Source: Chrysomallon squamiferum (taxonomy: Eukaryota > Mollusca > Gastropoda > Neomphalida > Peltospiridae). From it: a DNA stretch of 64,000 nucleotides. Numbering within the stretch: position 1 is the first letter of the stretch; every line of letters starts with the position of its first letter. The notes under the pieces were generated by a model. That model worked only from the letters and a program-made list of their open reading frames with translations. It made no database searches and was not told the origin of the DNA. Positions 59,745-64,000 of this stretch are shown here, in pieces. The stretch lies in assembly GCA_012295275.1 (NCBI GenBank), contig CM022671.1, positions 32,062,427 through 32,126,426 on the forward strand, read 5' to 3'. Made by a program: the position numbers and the translations under genes.

Positions 59745-60190
59745 ATGATTTACTGCATCGCTTTTAGCAGAGAGGCCACAGCACTTGTTTCCTGATGAAA
59801 CACTGGTTGTGGTAATCGAGATGGCAGCAGCTTGCCAATGCATTCTGCTGCACATTAGCAAATACGACTGGTGTGTTAAATCAATGTTATATAAACTGAT
59901 GGTGTTTAGTTTGAGAAAACAAGTGCTGCTTGTTCTTGTTTACTCATTAAGATTAAATTATTGTCGGCAGTTTGGCTTGCATTTCTCGACTCTAATTTCT
60001 GTGTGATTAGCTGCTAATATATATGTGTGTTGTTGCTGCTCGGCACAATGGAGTGTGCTCTAACATGATTCATGTGGTGCTGTCAGAACGTTTTATCTTC
60101 ACAGTGTCACAGCAGACAGCTATTCTTGGTGTTATTCATGCGTTATTACTTCTTGGTAGGTTTGGGGAACATAGCTTCACAGATCATAGC
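59745..60190 (+). promoter_or_regulatory. Candidate enhancer / conserved element, intron block O
   Basis: The most balanced block of the intron, about 440 bp without simple repeats: GCCACAGCACTTG, TGCCAATGCATTCTGC, GCACATTAGCAAAT, CATTAAGATTAAATTATTG, GTGATTAGCTGCTAAT (inverted TTAGC/GCTAA) and GCGTTATTAC. CpGs are kept at several sites (CGAGATG, GTCGGC, CTCGAC, CTCGGC, AACGTT), unlike the rest of the intron. Two + frames are open but show no domains. Confidence 0.45.
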
Positions 60191-61199
60191 ATATATGTAA
60201 CAAATGCTGTTTGTCTGTTTGGTGGTCTTGTTTCTTCTGTTAAAAAAGAACTGGGAGAGAGAAAAAAATAGGAAAAGTATACAGAAACAAAGCAGTGAAA
60301 TTATATTTTTGAAAAAAAAAAACACCCTCAAAAAACCCAACAACAACTATTTGAAAATATTAGAATATCCATATATAATTTCTGGATATGTAATATTCTA
60401 ACCAACAAAAAAAAGCAAACACCCAATACATTTATTATCCCCCAAAACCAACTTCCCAGATTAAAATAAAAACATACTTTTCTTTATGATAATTTTAAAG
60501 CAAACTGATTTAGAGGGAACTGATTTAAAAAATTTATGAAATTTACTTTTAAATTCTTATGTTTTAGTTTAGATAAAGCTAGAAATTTTATTTCATTTTT
60601 CATTTTTTTTTTTTTTTTTTTTTTTTTCACTTTACCCTGTTTCTCCAAGTTTTCAAAATCAGCATGAACAAGAAAATTGATTTTATTTAGACAATTAAAT
60701 AAATTCCATGAAAAATTCAGCAAAAAACTGTTGTTTAAAAAAGAAAACCAATATTGGTTTTCACTCTTCTTAATAAACAAATATTTAGCTATTGATTACC
60801 TCTGTAAATGATACATGCTGTAAAGACAAAGGAAAAAAAAAAAAAAAAAAGATCATATTCATACATCTGTTCAAATGTGCATTACTTTGTTTATTTTAAA
60901 AGATTATTGTTGTAACAATTAGTAATTAAATATTTGTGTTTTAATACAGCAATAATGAAATAAATTGCATATATAATGTTTATTTACTTATATATTATAT
61001 TTCAAATTTTTAAGATTTTAAGGAATAAACACATTTTTGGGGTAGAAATACTTTGTAATCAACAATTTATAAACTTTTTCCGCTTGCTAGTCAGGTTTTG
61101 GTGAGTTTTAAAATGAGAATATGCCTTATTATTTATTTATTTTTATTTTTGTGTTTTAAAACCTTTCAACACAATAAAAAATAAATAATAATATGCTGC

Positions 61200-61660
61200 A
61201 GTGCATCACAAACTGTATTCTTTTATACTGGCCTAAATTTACACACAACAGCTTGAAGTTGTGTTATCCAAAAAGGACACTTTAACAAGCAATAAATACC
61301 ACCTGTAAAGCCTAGTTGAAAAATGTTTACCTTTCACTGCCATTGTTAACCCACCTGAAGTGTCCAGGTAGCATTATTCAGTGTTACCTTGTCGACATAA
61401 AGCTCGAGGTGTGTGTCTGATAAGATATATCACAATGTACAGTTTATGTCCTAAGACTTACAATAAACAGGTGGGATCACATGGGAATTAAGATTGGTGA
61501 CTGGACTTCATGCTCTTGTGTTGCAAATGTTCTGTTTATCACACTTATTATCTCTGATAGAACAGTTTTTAGAATAACAGTGGCATTGAGGGTTAACTAT
61601 TTATTAACACTTTGAAGTAGTTGAGAGAATCGCCTACATTTTGCTGTTACTTTATCTGAA
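61200..61660 (+). promoter_or_regulatory. Candidate regulatory element with bipartite E-box cluster, upstream of the ratchet site
   Basis: CACCTG at 61300 and 61352 and its complement CAGGTG at 61468, plus CCAGGTAGC at 61366, are ZEB/Snail-type E-boxes in 175 bp. Also TTGTCGACATAAAGCTCGAGG and TGATAAGATATATC (GATA-like). The block ends about 200 bp before the recursive-splice site. Confidence 0.35.
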
Positions 61661-61861
61661 AGATATCTTTGATAAAAGAAAAGATAGAAATAAAAAAAAT
61701 AAAGGAAAAGAGTGTTATTAACATTATTTCTTGTAATACGTATATAACACATATGTTTTAATATAAAGGGATTGTCTTGTAATTTCTTTTGATTTTATAA
61801 GTATATTATTATTTTAAAAATGGATCTGTTTTTGCAAATATGTAACTAATTTTTCTTTTCT

Positions 61862-61884
61862 TTTCTTTTCCTTTCCAGGTAAGT
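61862..61884 (+). promoter_or_regulatory. Recursive-splice (ratchet) site: pyrimidine tract, CAG|GTAAGT
   Basis: A run of pyrimidines of more than 20 bases ends in CCAG (61875-61878), followed immediately by GTAAGT (61879-61884). This juxtaposed acceptor plus donor is the (Y)nNCAG|GTAAGT consensus of zero-nucleotide exons that remove very long introns stepwise in flies and in vertebrate neuronal genes. It lies on the transcribed strand, about 38 kb into the first intron of a long, presumably neural gene, where such sites occur. Alternatively it is the acceptor of a real 69-nt exon beginning with GTAAGT (see the next feature). Confidence 0.65.
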
Positions 61885-61947
61885 TTATCCATTATACAGA
61901 ATTTTGAAAACATGGTGGTAGAAATAGAATCTAGGACTGAAACTAAG
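61879..61947 (+). other. Possible recursive-splice exon or in-frame microexon (69 nt)
   Basis: From the ratchet site to the next donor-like AAG|GTTTGT is 69 nt, a multiple of three. Read in the phase left by the first exon (phase 0) it has 23 sense codons and no stop: it begins VSLSIIQNFEN and ends with ESRTETK. It shows no clear match to the sequence that follows the signature in vertebrate AUTS2. It may be a retained RS-exon, an alternative lineage-specific microexon, or chance openness; an open 23-codon frame is not rare. Confidence 0.35.
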
Positions 61948-62874
61948 GTTTGTTTTTATTTTCATTAGTTTTATTTCGCTCACTGTGTCTGATAAAACAT
62001 TTGACCTGAGGAGTAATGGATAACAATTCATTTTTTTTTTTTTTTTTTTTTTGTCCTTGTCCATTGTGCTGTTTCTCAGCTCAGCAGTGTTCCAAGACAT
62101 CTGTATCAAAAATATTAAAGAACTCTTGCTTTTAGTAGCCCATGAAGTGTTAGCATCAACTAACTGGGTTTATTTACTGTTAATTAAACAGAAATCTAGC
62201 AACTATTAATAATGATGTAAATATGTTTAGAAGTACCATGTATACATGTTACAAAAATATTTGTTTTTCCTGTATTAAATTTATATTTTTGGTGAAAGTA
62301 TTAAAACTTGGCTTCCTTACAAAGGTGAGAAAATACCCTTTTTGTGACAACAGCAGGCGATAGCCTTGACTAAATGGAGCCATGTTTTAAAAGCATCATC
62401 AAAAAACACTTTAAAAAAATCATTAATTGGAGATTTTTTGAGGGAGAATTCAAGTGGCTAAATCCTGACATATTCAAGTTGTTTATGCTTTATGTGAGAA
62501 GATTTTTTTTTTTTTTTTTCTTTTTTTTTTTGTTGTTGTTGTTAAGATACATTTTCATTTGTAGAGTTTTCTAAATTGAGAAATGCCAATAATTAGCAAA
62601 TTAAAGAGCAAGATATCATTTTAAAATTATCCATAATATTGACATCCAAATTATTGAGTTAATTTTCTTTTAAATAAAAAAAATAAAAAAATAAAAAATA
62701 AAATAAACAATGAAACAGAGCAACTAAAACAAAACCAGTAATCAAAACACCACATTCTACACTGTAATTTTCTTTTAGTATTGCTATCACCACTTTATTT
62801 TTTTTTTTTTTTTTTTTTTTTTCTAATTTAATAGCCCATTCACTCATATTACCAATTTTAAACCATGTTCATTC

Positions 62875-63180
62875 TGGGCTTTATTTTTTAAACAAGAGGC
62901 AGCTTTGTCCACTAGACAGTCCATTGTTTAATAGACACAAGAACACCAAGTTCTCATCAGGCAGTGAGGAGCCTACCTGTAGATTAGTTTTCTCCCTGAC
63001 ATGGCTGATTAATGGGGCCATGCTCTCTGTCATACTTTAAGCTGTTTGTCCCGTGACAGCTCTAAGCTTGACAAGCACCCTAGTGAGCAGCCATTGTGCC
63101 CTGATGTAGAGAGAGATCCACTTGGAAATGCGTCCTGTTCTGTTACTAATATTAACAAGAATTCTGAACTTGATGTCCTC
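62875..63180 (+). promoter_or_regulatory. Candidate enhancer / conserved element, intron block P
   Basis: Balanced, repeat-free block with CCATTGTTTAATAG (SOX-like), GGCTGATTAATGGGGCC, GCAGCCATTGTGCCC and GTAGATTAG. Part of a + frame that runs on into a T-rich Ile/Phe string, so the frame itself is not credible as a gene. Confidence 0.4.
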
Positions 63181-63537
63181 CTGTTATTTTTTATATTTTT
63201 ATTTTTTATTATTGTTGTTATTATTATTTTTAAATCTGGTGTATCAGACCTGCTGTTTTATACATGGATAAAGGATGGGTCTGGATTTATTGGAAATGGG
63301 CTGATGGGTTTTTATCTCATCATGGGATTTTATGTTGTTAAGATCTGTCCTTTTAATTATTTTACTTGTCAGTTCAGTAACCAGTCAGAATATTAAAAAA
63401 GAAAGAAAAAAGGTAAATGGTTTTAATGACTGTTAGTAAGCAGTTAAGTGATTTTATTGTAATTTGGAAAGTCAATGCTGCCATGTAAACTGTTATTGTC
63501 TGCTTTTCAAAAAAATACAAAAAAACAACATTAATAA

Positions 63538-63540
63538 TAA

Positions 63541-63575
<35 letters not shown>

Positions 63576-63578
63576 ATG
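63538..63578 (+). repeat. (AAAT)n microsatellite
   Basis: About ten AAAT units after three AAT units. Confidence 0.9.
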
Positions 63579-63754
63579 AAAAAAGTTCTGTAGTTGATAC
63601 ATCAGTCATAGAAAGGAAAAAAAAGAAAGAAGAAAATTAACTGGTACATTGAGGAGGATTTATCCTACAACTCATGATTCTTATGTTAAGCGTTGCATAA
63701 TATATAATATATTAGAATAAAATTATAATCAGGTTTCATACATGTCAGTATTGA

Positions 63755-63930
63755 TTGTGTCTTTTTTCTTTTTTCCCTCTTATTCTCTACATTTCTTTCC
63801 ATCTTGTTTTCATTATCCTTTTTTTCTTTCTTATCTTTCCTTTATTTTGCTTTCATCTTTTTTCTTTCCTCTACATAATCCATTTTCTTTTTTAGTTTCT
63901 TCCATTTTTTTTTTTTTTTCCACTTTTCTT
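63755..63930 (+). repeat. Long C/T-rich (polypyrimidine) tract
   Basis: About 175 bp that is mostly T and C with few purines. Possibly cryptic simple sequence; it could also support splice acceptors, but no convincing AG with an exon follows inside the window. Confidence 0.5.
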
Positions 63931-64000
63931 TTTCACCAATACCCACTAATTTTCTGTGAGATACTGAAGTTGTTTGTTTTTATATAATTACATTCCACTT

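Noticed and set aside
63046-63396. 116-codon + frame
   Set aside because: Starts at a non-ATG codon, its middle is an Ile/Phe string from a T-rich tract, and the first part overlaps candidate element P; no domain.

Overview
The window is eukaryotic, non-coding-rich DNA from a large, AT-rich animal genome. Long homopolymer runs, di-, tri- and tetranucleotide microsatellites, degenerate tRNA-derived SINE-like fragments and one very long intron fit a mollusc, most probably a coleoid cephalopod (an inference from style; no species-specific marker was identified). No prokaryotic features, rRNA genes or CRISPR arrays are present.

One protein-coding exon is recognised with confidence. The first coding exon of an AUTS2/fibrosin-family gene (AUTS2 in vertebrates, tay bridge in Drosophila) lies at 23486-23734 on the + strand. 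It ends in the family signature EEDIIDGFAIVSFRTIEELE, directly followed by a consensus splice donor (GTGAGT). A CpG-rich, TATA-less promoter-like block with RFX- and YY1-like sites and two short upstream ORFs precedes it. Everything from 23735 to the window end (about 40 kb) reads as the first part of a giant intron, and no second family exon was found.

Layout. 1-6480: CpG-poor, AT-rich DNA resembling the 3' UTR or body of a neighbouring gene, with a canonical polyadenylation signal at 2014. 6480-23040: CpG-rich intergenic DNA with many microsatellites, a 57-bp minisatellite (18061-18810), degenerate tandem repeats, SINE-like fragments and two copies of an unclassified dispersed repeat. 23040-23734: promoter and first coding exon. 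23735-64000: CpG-depleted intron carrying about fifteen blocks of balanced, repeat-poor sequence rich in homeodomain, SOX, TCF-like and E-box cores (candidate enhancers or conserved non-coding elements), an ancient satellite at 57985-58790, and at 61879 a near-perfect recursive-splice (ratchet) site with a second weaker candidate at 49255.

The most interesting points are the ratchet site inside an AUTS2-family intron, with an in-frame 69-nt potential exon behind it; the sharp CpG partition, which reads like a methylated gene body / unmethylated intergenic map; and the candidate regulatory blocks in the intron, which parallel the enhancer-dense introns of vertebrate AUTS2.
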